Shown: positions 33,193 to 42,534 of the stretch, piece after piece | How positions within the stretch are numbered: the first letter of the stretch is position 1 | How the letters are laid out: every line of letters starts with the position of its first letter | Assembly: GCF_001951155.1 (NCBI RefSeq) | Contig: NZ_CP016359.1 | Coordinates: 496,001-560,000, forward strand | Origin: Christiangramia flava JLT2011 | GTDB lineage: Bacteria > Bacteroidota > Bacteroidia > Flavobacteriales > Flavobacteriaceae | Direction: 5' to 3' | DNA: 64,000 nt | Notes under the pieces: model-generated | The model's input: only the letters and a program-made list of their open reading frames with translations | What the model was told of the DNA's origin: nothing | The model's database searches: none | Position numbers and translations under genes: made by a program

Positions 33193-34770
33193 TTAAGATA
33201 TTAGTGGTAGTTTAATTATGAATGTACTTCCTTTTCCTTTTTCACTGATCACCGTGATTTCTCCGTGGTGGTCCTTAATGATCTGCTTGGCGTAGGCCAG
33301 ACCTAACCCATGTCCTTTTACATTATGAATATCACCGGTATGTTCCCGGTAAAATTTGTCAAAAATCTTTCGCTGTACCTGCTTGCTCATCCCGGTTCCC
33401 TGATCCCGAATCTCACAGCAGATGTAATTCTTCACATTCGAGGTATACACATCGATCTTCGGTGATTCTTCGGAATATTTGATCGCATTGTCCAAAATAT
33501 TCACCAGTACATTGGTAAAATGGTCCTGGTTAGCGAGGATGGAGGAACGTAAAGCCCCGAAATGCGTCTGAATGTATCCGCCGCGGTCTTCCACGATCAA
33601 TTCCACATGGGTGATCGCATCCTTGATCATATCGTGCAGCTGATGCCGCTCTTTCTTAAGGTCCAGTTCGTTCTTTTCCAGTTTCGAGATCCGTAGCACA
33701 TTTTCCACCTGCGCGTGCATTCGCTTATTTTCATCCCGGATCATCTGGAGGTACCTGGAAACCTTGGAACTATCGGTAAAAATTTTCGGGTTCTTGATCG
33801 CATCCAGCGCCAGGTTAATGGTCGCGATTGGCGTCTTGAACTCGTGCGTCATATTATTGATGAAATCAGTCTTAATCTGCGAGATCTGGCGCTGCCTGAT
33901 CAATTGTGACAGGGCGCTGGAATAGGCAATGACGATGATCAGTGTAAAAATGATCGAAAGGCAGGCCATTAATATTACAGATGAAAGCACTTCTTCCTTT
34001 TTATTGATAAAGTTCACCAGCAACTGATACCCGCTTCCTCCAACGCGATCGGTGAACAACGGTACCGCATACGTCGCGGGATAATCCAGTTCAAAATCGT
34101 CTGAATGCAGATTGGTCGCTATGGAATTATTGTAGACGCCAAACTCGAATTCGGTATCCAGTTCTCGTTCCTTCAGTTCCCGGGCGAGCAATCTCCTGAT
34201 CTGGTCTTCTGAAACCCTCTTATGCACAGGCAGGCGATTCACTTCTTCTGCAATGGCGGAGCGCAAAATATCCTTTTCCACCTCTTCCATTCTCGAGACT
34301 CTTTCAATTTGCTGAATGCGCTGTCTCGAACTCAGATTGTTTCCGTCCAGCGTATTGTCGGCCATGATATCGGTCACCTTCTTTTTGATCATTTTGGTGA
34401 ACTGGATACTGTCCTGCGCAAACTGCAAAAATCCGGAAGAAACCTTATAATCTTCTTCCAGAATGGTTTCAGAATTAAAATAAGTTTCGTTTCGGCTATC
34501 GTCCTTACTGGAATAAAAATACTGCGTAGCAGTGATATTGTTTAACCTGCTATTGGTGCTATCCGGATCTTTTATCTGGAAATAGTATTTTTCAAATTCC
34601 CGGTTCTGGATCTCATTGGAGACATTCAGCAACGCCTGTTTGACATTGTAAGAAAACTGCTCTTCCCTATCGTCTATCGTGCTTTTAATCCAATATCCCT
34701 GGACAAAAATGATACCTATCAGGGACAAACTCATAAGGACCACCAGAAGGACAAAAAGCTTCTTGTTCAT
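33193..34770 (-). CDS. rprX: Sensor histidine kinase (RprX-like)
   Basis: A 525-residue membrane kinase: N-terminal membrane helix (about 5-27), a periplasmic sensor region of about 230 residues, a second helix (about 262-285), HisKA with H309 in NNMTHEFKTP, and an HATPase domain with the N box (NILDNAIKYS), G1 (DQGTGM) and G2 (GHGLGLAYAK) motifs. It phosphorylates the adjacent RprY-like regulator. The pair is preceded by the coaE group only after a gap, so it probably has its own promoter near 34.8 kb. Confidence 0.93.
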   Translation of the reverse strand: MNKKLFVLLVVLMSLSLIGIIFVQGYWIKSTIDDREEQFSYNVKQALLNVSNEIQNREFEKYYFQIKDPDSTNSRLNNITATQYFYSSKDDSRNETYFNSETILEEDYKVSSGFLQFAQDSIQFTKMIKKKVTDIMADNTLDGNNLSSRQRIQQIERVSRMEEVEKDILRSAIAEEVNRLPVHKRVSEDQIRRLLARELKERELDTEFEFGVYNNSIATNLHSDDFELDYPATYAVPLFTDRVGGSGYQLLVNFINKKEEVLSSVILMACLSIIFTLIIVIAYSSALSQLIRQRQISQIKTDFINNMTHEFKTPIATINLALDAIKNPKIFTDSSKVSRYLQMIRDENKRMHAQVENVLRISKLEKNELDLKKERHQLHDMIKDAITHVELIVEDRGGYIQTHFGALRSSILANQDHFTNVLVNILDNAIKYSEESPKIDVYTSNVKNYICCEIRDQGTGMSKQVQRKIFDKFYREHTGDIHNVKGHGLGLAYAKQIIKDHHGEITVISEKGKGSTFIIKLPLIS

Positions 34771-34834
34771 GCGGTCAAAAGTAAGATTTTAACATTTAGA
34801 GATTAAAGTGTTTAACCAAATGTTAACAGAAGTA

Positions 34835-35428
34835 TTAAGAATTTTGACCTGCTTTTAAGATTTCTGTGTGGATAAGTTCAACCTGCTTTCTGGTTTCATC
34901 CAGATCGGTGTTTTCGATCACAAAATTGGCCAGCTCTCTCTTGCGTTCATCGCTCCACTGGTTATTCATCCGTGCCTGGATGGCTGCTTCGGAAGTCTGA
35001 TCTCGCTCGAGCAGCCGCTCTATGCGCTGCTCGCGAGGCGCGGTCACCAGGATGCTTTGGTCGCATTTCATGTAACCACCGGTCTCAAAAAGGATGGCGG
35101 CCTCGTATAAAACGTATGCTGATTCCTGCTCTTGCAGCCAGTTTTCAAAATCACTGGCAACGGCCGGATGAATAATGGCGTTAAGTTTCTCGAGCAGTTC
35201 TTTATCATGAAATACTTTGGAGGCTATAAAAGTTCGATTGGGCCCGGTTTCAGTATAGGCTTCTTCCCCAAAAATGGCAATCACCTGCCGCCTGATCTTT
35301 TCGGAAGTCGCCAAAAGTCGTTTTCCAGCATCATCTGCAATATATACAGGTATGCCCATTTCCTTAAAGAAACCTGCCACGGTGGTCTTGCCACTGCCTA
35401 TCCCGCCGGTTAACCCAATCACCTTCAT
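34835..35428 (-). CDS. coaE: Dephospho-CoA kinase
   Basis: A 197-residue enzyme for the last step of coenzyme A synthesis. The P-loop GLTGGIGSGKTTV spans residues 5-17, followed by the YIADDAGK segment. Further family features are IHPAVASDFENWL and the lid region RIERLLERDQTSEAAIQARM. Its start overlaps the stop of the YbbR gene by 4 nt, so coaE is translated after YbbR in the operon glycosyltransferase-YbbR-coaE. Confidence 0.95.
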   Translation of the reverse strand: MKVIGLTGGIGSGKTTVAGFFKEMGIPVYIADDAGKRLLATSEKIRRQVIAIFGEEAYTETGPNRTFIASKVFHDKELLEKLNAIIHPAVASDFENWLQEQESAYVLYEAAILFETGGYMKCDQSILVTAPREQRIERLLERDQTSEAAIQARMNNQWSDERKRELANFVIENTDLDETRKQVELIHTEILKAGQNS

Positions 35429-36369
35429 CGCTTGATCACAAATTGAATTCGGCGTTCGTTGAGTCGCAAATTGGTGATCAATTCCGGTTTTTCCACCACT
35501 TTGGCGACCATAAAATCGTCCCCTTCATTGATTTCGCTGTAATCACAAACCACACGAAAATCAGAACGGTTGATCTTGTCGAAACGCTTCAGGTTCACCT
35601 GATAATATACCACCACCGACTTAGGAAAATAGGCCAAATTAAGGCCGTTCGGGATATTGATCACCTCCACCGGGATCTCCACGCTGCCTTCCGTGAATTT
35701 TTCTACCTTCTGAAAATACCGAACACTATTCTCATAAAAACTGATCTTTCCGTAGCCACTTGTGTCGAGTTTCACTTCGCCATCCAGGTCCTGATTGACC
35801 CTGGTAAGGTCCAGCTCCCTGGTTTTAATAGATTCAATCGTGTCTACCATCTTTTCGGGACCACTGATTTTAACCGAATCTGGAGTGACCCTTACCGGTT
35901 CATCGGCATTGTATCCTGCGGCATACGAAATATCGATATGCGGAACGATCCTGATCGTCTTTTCTTTTTTAAACTGAAACGGAATACGCACCTCATCCTG
36001 GATGATCCTGGAATTTTCCAGATCGATCTGTAACTGCTCCTTAATATCGGTTACGTGATCATCGATGCGGTAAACGAGGTCTGTGCCATCCACATTAGCT
36101 TTCGAAAGGTCAATGATCAGTTCCGGGTTGAAGATCTTAAAATAGTAAATACTGAAACCGGTTTCCTGCAGTTGCAGGCTGATATTTTCCGGCCGGTCTT
36201 CAGCAATGCTTTTATCCAGCGGAACGTTAGTATAGGTCACCGGGATTTCGATGAGCTGCGTATAGGTTTTGGAAAACTGCACCAGGAACCAGACCACGGT
36301 CGAAAATACGAGAAAGAAGCTGAAGGTTTTCAGACTCGATTTCTTGATCAGTTTTTTCTTCTTTGCCAT
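35425..36369 (-). CDS. YbbR-like domain protein
   Basis: A 314-residue protein with one N-terminal membrane helix (FSFFLVFSTVVWFLVQFS, about residues 16-33) and several YbbR-type beta domains, including IPVTYTNVP, VTPDSVKISGP and VEVINIPNGLNLAYFPKSV. In Firmicutes the homologue CdaR modulates a diadenylate cyclase, but no such cyclase is adjacent here and the flavobacterial role is unknown. It lies 3 bp from the glycosyltransferase gene and overlaps coaE. Confidence 0.82.
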   Translation of the reverse strand: MAKKKKLIKKSSLKTFSFFLVFSTVVWFLVQFSKTYTQLIEIPVTYTNVPLDKSIAEDRPENISLQLQETGFSIYYFKIFNPELIIDLSKANVDGTDLVYRIDDHVTDIKEQLQIDLENSRIIQDEVRIPFQFKKEKTIRIVPHIDISYAAGYNADEPVRVTPDSVKISGPEKMVDTIESIKTRELDLTRVNQDLDGEVKLDTSGYGKISFYENSVRYFQKVEKFTEGSVEIPVEVINIPNGLNLAYFPKSVVVYYQVNLKRFDKINRSDFRVVCDYSEINEGDDFMVAKVVEKPELITNLRLNERRIQFVIKR

Positions 36370-36372
36370 AGC

Positions 36373-37377
36373 CTATTTCTTAAAAAACAGTTTCGGGAAT
36401 GTCTTTTCCGGGTCTTTATGTTGCAGGTGAATGGCGATATAAGACTTCAAAAATCCCCATCCATAACCGCTGAATTGCGTAAAAATTGCCCGCACCACCA
36501 GTAAGCCAATATAGAAACTTTTCTGTTTTATCGCAGCGTCTAGTGCCGTGACCAGAAAATAAATCGCGTATAAACCTATTAAAAAAGGATAACCCAAAAC
36601 GAACAGAAATACTGAAAATATCAGGCCAAGAATGAAAACCAGCGGAAACCAGTAAGTGATCTTTCCAGTTCCAGGGTGCCATTTATTTAAAATTGGCCGT
36701 ACCATTCCGAATTTCTGAACCTGAAGATAAAATTTTTCCCAGTCGATCCTTCTTTTATGAAAAACCCTGGCCTCCGGAATCAGACAGGTTGAAAACCCCA
36801 GTTTTTTAAGCCGAAGACTGAGATCGGGATCCTCACCCGGGTGAATACTGCCAAATCCGCCGCTTGCTTCAAAAGCTCTTCGGGCAATCCCCATATTGAA
36901 GCTTCTTGGCTGGAATTCATCCACCGCTTTTTTTCCGCCGCGAATTCCACCAGTGGTGAAAAACGAAGTCATACTATAGTCAATAGCCTTTTGAACATCG
37001 CTGAAAGACGGATGTGAAGCATCTGGCCCGCCAAAACAATCGCATTTAGTAGTTTGCAGAAAAGAGTGAACTTGCTGAAGATAATCTGGCGGAAGGATCA
37101 CATCGGAATCCAGAATGATGAAATAATCGCTTGCGGCCTGGCGCATCCCGAAATTCCTGGAATCGCCGGGACCAGAATTCTTTTTGAAAAAATAGCGGAT
37201 CTTCAGTTTTTCTGAAAATTGCTCACAGACCAGGTCAGCCTTTTCCGAAGAGCCGTCCTCAATAATGAGAATTTCATATTCCGGAGCATTTTCCAGCGAA
37301 AGCATGCTTTCCAGCAATTCCCTGACCTCCTGCGGGCGATTGTAAACCGGAATAACGAATGAATACAGGGGCTGCAT
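36373..37377 (-). CDS. GT2 family glycosyltransferase, membrane-associated
   Basis: A 334-residue GT-A enzyme. The N-terminal domain has FVIPVYNRPQEV (7-18), IIEDGSS (38-44) and the metal-binding ILDSDV (D90, D92). A GEDPDLSLRLKKLGF motif near 215 supplies the catalytic acidic residues, and the C terminus has two or three hydrophobic helices (about 245-305). It likely makes a polysaccharide or lipid-linked sugar at the inner membrane; donor and acceptor are unknown. It is the first gene of the YbbR-coaE operon. Confidence 0.88.
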   Translation of the reverse strand: MQPLYSFVIPVYNRPQEVRELLESMLSLENAPEYEILIIEDGSSEKADLVCEQFSEKLKIRYFFKKNSGPGDSRNFGMRQAASDYFIILDSDVILPPDYLQQVHSFLQTTKCDCFGGPDASHPSFSDVQKAIDYSMTSFFTTGGIRGGKKAVDEFQPRSFNMGIARRAFEASGGFGSIHPGEDPDLSLRLKKLGFSTCLIPEARVFHKRRIDWEKFYLQVQKFGMVRPILNKWHPGTGKITYWFPLVFILGLIFSVFLFVLGYPFLIGLYAIYFLVTALDAAIKQKSFYIGLLVVRAIFTQFSGYGWGFLKSYIAIHLQHKDPEKTFPKLFFKK

Positions 37378-37384
37378 GAAATTA

Positions 37385-37413
37385 TAAAAAAACCGGCTGA
37401 AGACTCAGCCGGT
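37385..37413 (-). terminator. Terminator of fabI
   Basis: A 9-bp stem ACCGGCTGA/TCAGCCGGT (37392-37400, 37405-37413) with a 4-nt loop is followed on the minus strand by seven T, just after the fabI stop. Confidence 0.9.
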
Positions 37414-37423
37414 AGTTGGTGGT

Positions 37424-38245
37424 TTATTCTGAATCTTTTGTAAAGGCTTCCATCACTTCCTGGCTCACACCGGTATTGGAGAAACCTCCATCGTGGTATA
37501 AATTCTGAAGCGTCACTTTCCTAGTAAGATCAGAGAATAAGGTAAGCGTATAATCAGCACATTCCAGCGCAGTCGCGTTTCCAAGTGGAGACATCTTTTC
37601 AGCAAAGCTGATGAATCCATCAAACCCTTTTACTCCCTGCCCGGCAGTTGTTGGGGTTGGGGACTGCGAAATTGTGTTCACACGAACCTTTTTATCTTTT
37701 CCGAAGAAGTAACCAAAACTCCTCGCGATCGATTCCAGATACGCCTTGTTATCGGCCATGTCATTATAATCCGGGAAAACGCGCTGGGCCGCCATATAAC
37801 TAAGCGCCACGATGCTTCCCCACTCGTTCATCGCGTCTTTTTTATAAAGAACCTGCATGGTTTTATGGAAAGAAACCGCTGAAACATCCCAACCTTTGGT
37901 AGTAAAATCGTAGTTCATATCGGTATAATGATTCCCTTTACGAACGTTAACCGACATCCCGATGGAGTGCAGTACAAAATCGATCTTCCCGCCCAGGATC
38001 TCCATGGCTTTTTCCACAAGATTTTCCAGATCTTCCACCTTGGTTGCATCGGCAGGGATAATTTCAGAACCGGTCTTTTCAGCCAGATTCTTGATACTTC
38101 CCATTCGCATGGCGATAGGTGCGTTGGTCAAAACAAATGTTCCTCCTTCTTCATGAACTCTTTCAGCCGTCTTCCAGGCAATGGAATTTTCATCCAGCGC
38201 CCCGAAAATAATTCCTCTTTTCCCTTTTAACAGGTTATATGACAT
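37424..38245 (-). CDS. fabI: Enoyl-[acyl-carrier-protein] reductase (NADH)
   Basis: A 273-residue FabI enzyme that completes each round of fatty acid elongation. The nucleotide loop is GALDENSIAW (15-24). The catalytic residues align with E. coli FabI: Y150 and Y160-x6-K167 in SYMAAQRVFPDYNDMADNK. The SQSPTPTTAGQGVKGF segment covers the flexible substrate loop. It is a stand-alone gene with a strong terminator, the target of triclosan-type inhibitors in other bacteria. Confidence 0.95.
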   Translation of the reverse strand: MSYNLLKGKRGIIFGALDENSIAWKTAERVHEEGGTFVLTNAPIAMRMGSIKNLAEKTGSEIIPADATKVEDLENLVEKAMEILGGKIDFVLHSIGMSVNVRKGNHYTDMNYDFTTKGWDVSAVSFHKTMQVLYKKDAMNEWGSIVALSYMAAQRVFPDYNDMADNKAYLESIARSFGYFFGKDKKVRVNTISQSPTPTTAGQGVKGFDGFISFAEKMSPLGNATALECADYTLTLFSDLTRKVTLQNLYHDGGFSNTGVSQEVMEAFTKDSE

Positions 38246-38387
38246 GTGATTTTATTTTAGGGTTGTTAGCCTGTAAAGATAGGAAAGTTGATTGAATTGC
38301 GCCGAAACTTCGGCTTTTTACAACACAGTGAATTTTCAGAATAAGAAGAAACAGTCAACAAAAGGAAAACTAGCCAATTTCGACAGC

Positions 38388-40040
38388 CTAATTCAGGAGT
38401 GCTTTCGCGTGTGCGAGGGCCGATTCGCTTTTGGTATTTCCGCCCAACATCAGCGCCAGCTCTTCCACTCGCTGATTTTCACCAAGCTTCACGATCTTCG
38501 TTTGCGTCGCATCGTCGTTATCTTCCTTATAAATTTTGAAGTGGCTTGAACCTTTCCCGGCGATCTGCGGTAGATGGGTAATGGCGATCACCTGCATGTT
38601 TGCGCCCATTTTCTGAAGAATTTCTCCCATCCTGCTGGCAATATCTCCCGAAACTCCGGTATCGATCTCATCAAAAATAATCGTTGGCAAATTGCTTTGC
38701 GCAGCCAGAATACTTTTTACCGCCAACATGATACGCGATAATTCCCCGCCCGAAGCAGCCTTTTTCATCTCTTTAAAAGTGCCGCCCTTGTTGGCCGCAA
38801 GAAACCATTCGAGCTTATCCTGCCCGTTCGTTAAAAATTCCGCTGTTTGATCCAGCTGAATTTTCAGCCTGGCGTTTGGCATGCCAAGGTCTGCCAGGAT
38901 CTTTTCAGTCTGCTCGACGAAAACCGGAATAATTTTGTCTCTTTTCGCGTGCAATTCGGAAGCGATCTTCTGCAATTCCTCTTTTTTAGCTTCGATCTCC
39001 CGCTGGATTTCCTTCAGGGAATTCTCAGCGTTTTCGGTTACTGAAACTTCTTTCCGCAGCGATTCGGTGATCGCGATCAGTTCTTCCACATTTTCAGCAT
39101 TATGCTTTTTCTGAAGATTATAGATCAGCTGAAGTTTCTGGTTGACCATTTCCAGTTCTTCCGGGTTCGCCTCGATACGATCTAAAGCAGAGGTCATTTC
39201 GGTCTCCAGGTCATCCAGCTCAATGATCACACTGTTTACACGCTCATAAAACGACTCATAAGAAGTCGAAAATTGGGAAATTTTGGACAGGCTGTTACGA
39301 ATGGATTTCAAGGTTTCCAGGCTCCCAATCTCTTCCTGTTGCAAATTATTGATCGCGGCATTCAGGTTTTCAGTGAGCTCTTCTACATTATTCAATTCTT
39401 CGTAGCGCTCTTCGAGTTCATCCTGCATGCCTTCTTTTAAATGCGCTTCTTCGAGTTCGTTAAGCAGGAAAACATTATAATCATATTCTCTTGCTGCGCG
39501 GGCCTGCTCCTCCTTTAGTTCGGCAAAACGCGCCTGAAGCGCTTTAAAATTCCGAAGTTCTTTTTTATACTGAATCAACACGGCCTCATTGCCGGCGATT
39601 GTATCGATCACATCAAACTGGTAGCCGGCGTTCCCGAGACTCAGGGTCTCATGCTGGCTGTGAATATCGATCAGGTAACTACCCAATTTCTGCAACGCGG
39701 AGATTTTTACCGGCGTATCATTGATAAAAGCTCGTGATTTGCCCGAAGGAAGGATCTCCCTTCGAATAATGCTATTGGGCTCATAATCCAGGTCTTCCTT
39801 TTCAAAGAATTTTTCCAGCTTGTAATTTACGATCCCGAAACTTCCTTCGATCACACATTTTTTTTCGGGATTCCTGATCGCGCTGAAGTCGGCACGATCT
39901 CCCAGGAGCAATCCCAATGCTCCTAAAATGATCGATTTTCCTGCACCGGTTTCTCCGGTCATGATCGTAAAACCCTTATCGAGGCTCATATTGATGTCTT
40001 CGATAAGCGCGTAATTCTTAATGGAAAGTGCTGTTAGCAA
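38388..40040 (-). CDS. recN: DNA repair protein RecN
   Basis: A 550-residue SMC-like ATPase acting on double-strand breaks. Walker A GETGAGKS lies at about 30-37, two coiled-coil arms (about 155-240 and 265-370) surround the middle, and the C-terminal head has the signature ASGGELSRIMLAVKS and Walker B TIIFDEIDTGVSG. The final ITHLPQIAGKGSSHFKIYK is family-typical. It lies directly downstream of the DUF4835 gene on the same strand (58 bp). Confidence 0.95.
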   Translation of the reverse strand: MLTALSIKNYALIEDINMSLDKGFTIMTGETGAGKSIILGALGLLLGDRADFSAIRNPEKKCVIEGSFGIVNYKLEKFFEKEDLDYEPNSIIRREILPSGKSRAFINDTPVKISALQKLGSYLIDIHSQHETLSLGNAGYQFDVIDTIAGNEAVLIQYKKELRNFKALQARFAELKEEQARAAREYDYNVFLLNELEEAHLKEGMQDELEERYEELNNVEELTENLNAAINNLQQEEIGSLETLKSIRNSLSKISQFSTSYESFYERVNSVIIELDDLETEMTSALDRIEANPEELEMVNQKLQLIYNLQKKHNAENVEELIAITESLRKEVSVTENAENSLKEIQREIEAKKEELQKIASELHAKRDKIIPVFVEQTEKILADLGMPNARLKIQLDQTAEFLTNGQDKLEWFLAANKGGTFKEMKKAASGGELSRIMLAVKSILAAQSNLPTIIFDEIDTGVSGDIASRMGEILQKMGANMQVIAITHLPQIAGKGSSHFKIYKEDNDDATQTKIVKLGENQRVEELALMLGGNTKSESALAHAKALLN

Positions 40041-40097
40041 GCCTGATTAAATTTGAGCTAAATATAAGGGAGAAAAAACTGCGAATCAACCGAAAAT

Positions 40098-40985
40098 TTA
40101 TCGGATTGTTCTCCAGTTTTTGGAATATCGTGGTGCGATATTGTTTAGGGTTTCGACCAGGTCTGGCTTCCCGATGCTTGGCCCATCAGAAAATATTTTC
40201 GCGATCTCATCAGCCTTAGCGTCAAAAAACACCCGAAGCAGCAAGGAATTATTCCGGCGACCATTCATCACCTTCAATTTGTCCATAGCCTCAGCAATTG
40301 CGGTCTTACCTCCAACAAGATCTTCATGCATCACGTCCAGCCCCAGACGGTGATAATCGTATAGTGCCTCGCGGTATTCGCCGTATGTATTCGAAAGAAG
40401 ATCTGTATTCAAACGATATCTGGAACGCTGCCCGTCACTACCTTTCCAGCCCAGGGAACCTCCCTGCTGGGCAGTGGTCACGATGCGGTTAGCCTCTTCA
40501 AAATAAGGAGTTCCGCCATCTGGTGCAAAAGTATCGGCATCCAGACCAATGATCGTATATATGTAATAGGAAATGACCGAAACCAGGTTAGAGGTATAGG
40601 TATTCTGGCTATAGTTCAGCGGTTGGTACTCGCGGTAATTGAAACCGAACTGCTCATCACTGAAATTAAAAACCGGCGTGATCAGAGAAGTTCCGTAGAC
40701 CGGCCTGGAAGATTGCACCTGGATGCTAGCATTAAAATTTTCGCCTTCAAAACTGCTGATGGTGATAAACATACTGCAGTTAATACGCTCCTGCGGCTGG
40801 AATTTCTGATCGATCCAGGAAGTGTTGTTCACAAATTCATTTAAAGATCGCTCCAGGGTTTTGAATACGGAAAGGTTCGCCTGCCCGGTTTGTTCAGCGT
40901 TGATCGTGATCTCACAATTAAGCTGTTGCGCCATTCCCAGCTGGGCGGCGATAAAAAGCAAAAAAGTAAGGATCAGCTTAGGCAT
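40098..40985 (-). CDS. DUF4835 family secreted protein
   Basis: A 295-residue protein with a signal peptide (cleavage after LGMAQ, about residue 19), belonging to the DUF4835 family that is nearly confined to Bacteroidota. Visible features are LNCEITINAEQ, FISS-like strands and YYIYTIIGLDADTFAP. Function is unknown; it consistently accompanies coaBC and recN, as here. Its ATG overlaps the coaBC stop by 8 nt. Confidence 0.85.
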   Translation of the reverse strand: MPKLILTFLLFIAAQLGMAQQLNCEITINAEQTGQANLSVFKTLERSLNEFVNNTSWIDQKFQPQERINCSMFITISSFEGENFNASIQVQSSRPVYGTSLITPVFNFSDEQFGFNYREYQPLNYSQNTYTSNLVSVISYYIYTIIGLDADTFAPDGGTPYFEEANRIVTTAQQGGSLGWKGSDGQRSRYRLNTDLLSNTYGEYREALYDYHRLGLDVMHEDLVGGKTAIAEAMDKLKVMNGRRNNSLLLRVFFDAKADEIAKIFSDGPSIGKPDLVETLNNIAPRYSKNWRTIR

Positions 40986-42186
40986 TCAACAATTCTATAA
41001 TTTCCTGAACAATATCTCTGGCAACTTCTTTTTTTGATTTCAAACCGAAATCAATCTTACGATCGGGATAAATGATACTTACTTTATTAGTGTCCCCTTT
41101 AAAGCCTGCACCTTCGTCCCGCAATGAATTTAATACAATAAAATCAAGATTCTTCTTTTCCAGCTTCTTTTTGGCATTTTCCTCTTCATTGTTAGTCTCC
41201 AGTGCAAAACCAATAAGCTTCTGATGCTTTTTCTGTGCACCCATACTAGCCAGGATATCTTCGGTCTTGGTCAGCTCAATACTTAAAGAAGCCTCCTTTT
41301 TCTTGATCTTTTCGGCAGCAACGCTCTTCGGTTTATAATCGGCAACCGCAGCGGCAGCGATAAAAACATCAGACTCAGTAAAATGCTCCTGGACTGCTTC
41401 GTACATTTCCCGGGTACTGGTTACGCGCATCATCCTGATCTTTCCTTTCGGCGCATCGAGATGCGTGGGCCCGGAAACTAAAGTCACCTCCGCGCCATTT
41501 TTGGCAGCGACGGCGGCGATCTCGTACCCCATTTTACCGCTGGAATGATTTCCTATAAAACGAACAGGATCAATCGCTTCGTATGTAGGCCCTGCTGTGA
41601 TCAGCACTTTTTTCCCTTTCAATGGAAGATCTTCAGAAAAAAAGGATTCCAAAAATTGGATAATTTCTTCCGGTTCGGCCATCCTGCCCTCGCCCTTCAA
41701 GCCACTAGCCAGTTCACCGGTACCTGCCGGAATCATGATATTTCCGTAAGATTGAAGGGTCTCAAAACTGTTCCTGGTAGAGGTATGCTGATACATATCC
41801 AGATCCATCGCGGGGGCGAAGAAAACGGGGCATTTCGCAGAGAGATACGTTGCCAGCAGCAAATTATCGCTATTCCCCGACGCCATCTTGGAAAGCGTAC
41901 TGGCTGTAGCAGGGGCTATAAGCATGAAATCGGCCCAAAGGCCGAGTTCCACGTGATTGTTCCAGGTGGCATTCTCATCTTCTTCATTCGTAAAGGAAGA
42001 ATACACCTCGTTCTTAGATAATGTTGAAAGTGTAAGCGGTGTGATAAATTCCTTGGCTGCCGGGGTCATCACCACGCGGACTTCAGCTCCAGATTTGATA
42101 AAAAGCCTTACCAGACCGGCTGTTTTGTAAGCAGCGATACCGCCGGTTACACCGAGTAAAACTTTCTTACCGCTTAGTACAGACAT
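40978..42186 (-). CDS. coaBC: Bifunctional phosphopantothenoylcysteine decarboxylase/synthetase
   Basis: A 402-residue two-domain enzyme of coenzyme A synthesis. The N-terminal flavoprotein CoaC part (about 1-180) has GVTGGIAAYKTAGLVR, the active-site NHVELGLWADFMLIAPATA and PAMDLDMYQH. The C-terminal CoaB part (about 190-402) has VLITAGPTYEAIDPVRFIGNHSSGKMG split by short gaps and AAAVADYKPK. Together with coaE and possibly panE in this window it covers much of the pathway. It lies between rpoZ and the DUF4835 gene. Confidence 0.95.
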   Translation of the reverse strand: MSVLSGKKVLLGVTGGIAAYKTAGLVRLFIKSGAEVRVVMTPAAKEFITPLTLSTLSKNEVYSSFTNEEDENATWNNHVELGLWADFMLIAPATASTLSKMASGNSDNLLLATYLSAKCPVFFAPAMDLDMYQHTSTRNSFETLQSYGNIMIPAGTGELASGLKGEGRMAEPEEIIQFLESFFSEDLPLKGKKVLITAGPTYEAIDPVRFIGNHSSGKMGYEIAAVAAKNGAEVTLVSGPTHLDAPKGKIRMMRVTSTREMYEAVQEHFTESDVFIAAAAVADYKPKSVAAEKIKKKEASLSIELTKTEDILASMGAQKKHQKLIGFALETNNEEENAKKKLEKKNLDFIVLNSLRDEGAGFKGDTNKVSIIYPDRKIDFGLKSKKEVARDIVQEIIELLNA

Positions 42187-42198
42187 AACCGAGACTTC

Positions 42199-42525
42199 TT
42201 AGTCTTCTGTGTCCTTGGTATTTCTCCAGTAAATTTTGTCTTCCAGCCACTCCTCTACGGCAAGAGCCTGAGGTTTTGGCAGTCTTTCGTAGAACTTGGA
42301 AACTTCGATCTGCTCCTTATTCTCAAAGATTTCATCAAGAGAATCATTGTAAGTAGCAAATTCATCCAGTTTTTCCAGTAATTCCTTTTTGATTTCAGAA
42401 TTGATCTGGGTTGCTCTTTTGGCAACAATAGAAATAGCTTCGTAAATGTTCCCGGTTGGGGCATCTACCTTATTCCTGTCGATTGTAGTGGTATTTACCG
42501 GTGCGTCAATCTTTTTAAAATCCAT
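42199..42525 (-). CDS. rpoZ: RNA polymerase omega subunit family protein
   Basis: A 108-residue protein. The central NIYEAISIVAKRATQINSEI (about residues 26-45) is the omega-type helix pair that wraps the C-terminal tail of beta-prime. The C-terminal half (RLPKPQALAVEEWLEDKIYWRN) is specific to Bacteroidota. The position between bamD and coaBC is the conserved flavobacterial arrangement, parallel to rpoZ-coaBC links elsewhere. Confidence 0.88.
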   Translation of the reverse strand: MDFKKIDAPVNTTTIDRNKVDAPTGNIYEAISIVAKRATQINSEIKKELLEKLDEFATYNDSLDEIFENKEQIEVSKFYERLPKPQALAVEEWLEDKIYWRNTKDTED

Positions 42526-42534
42526 AATACCTAA

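Noticed and set aside
35443-36033. A 196-codon open frame antisense to the YbbR gene
   Set aside because: Histidine- and phenylalanine-rich translation typical of a mirror frame; no motif and no promoter.
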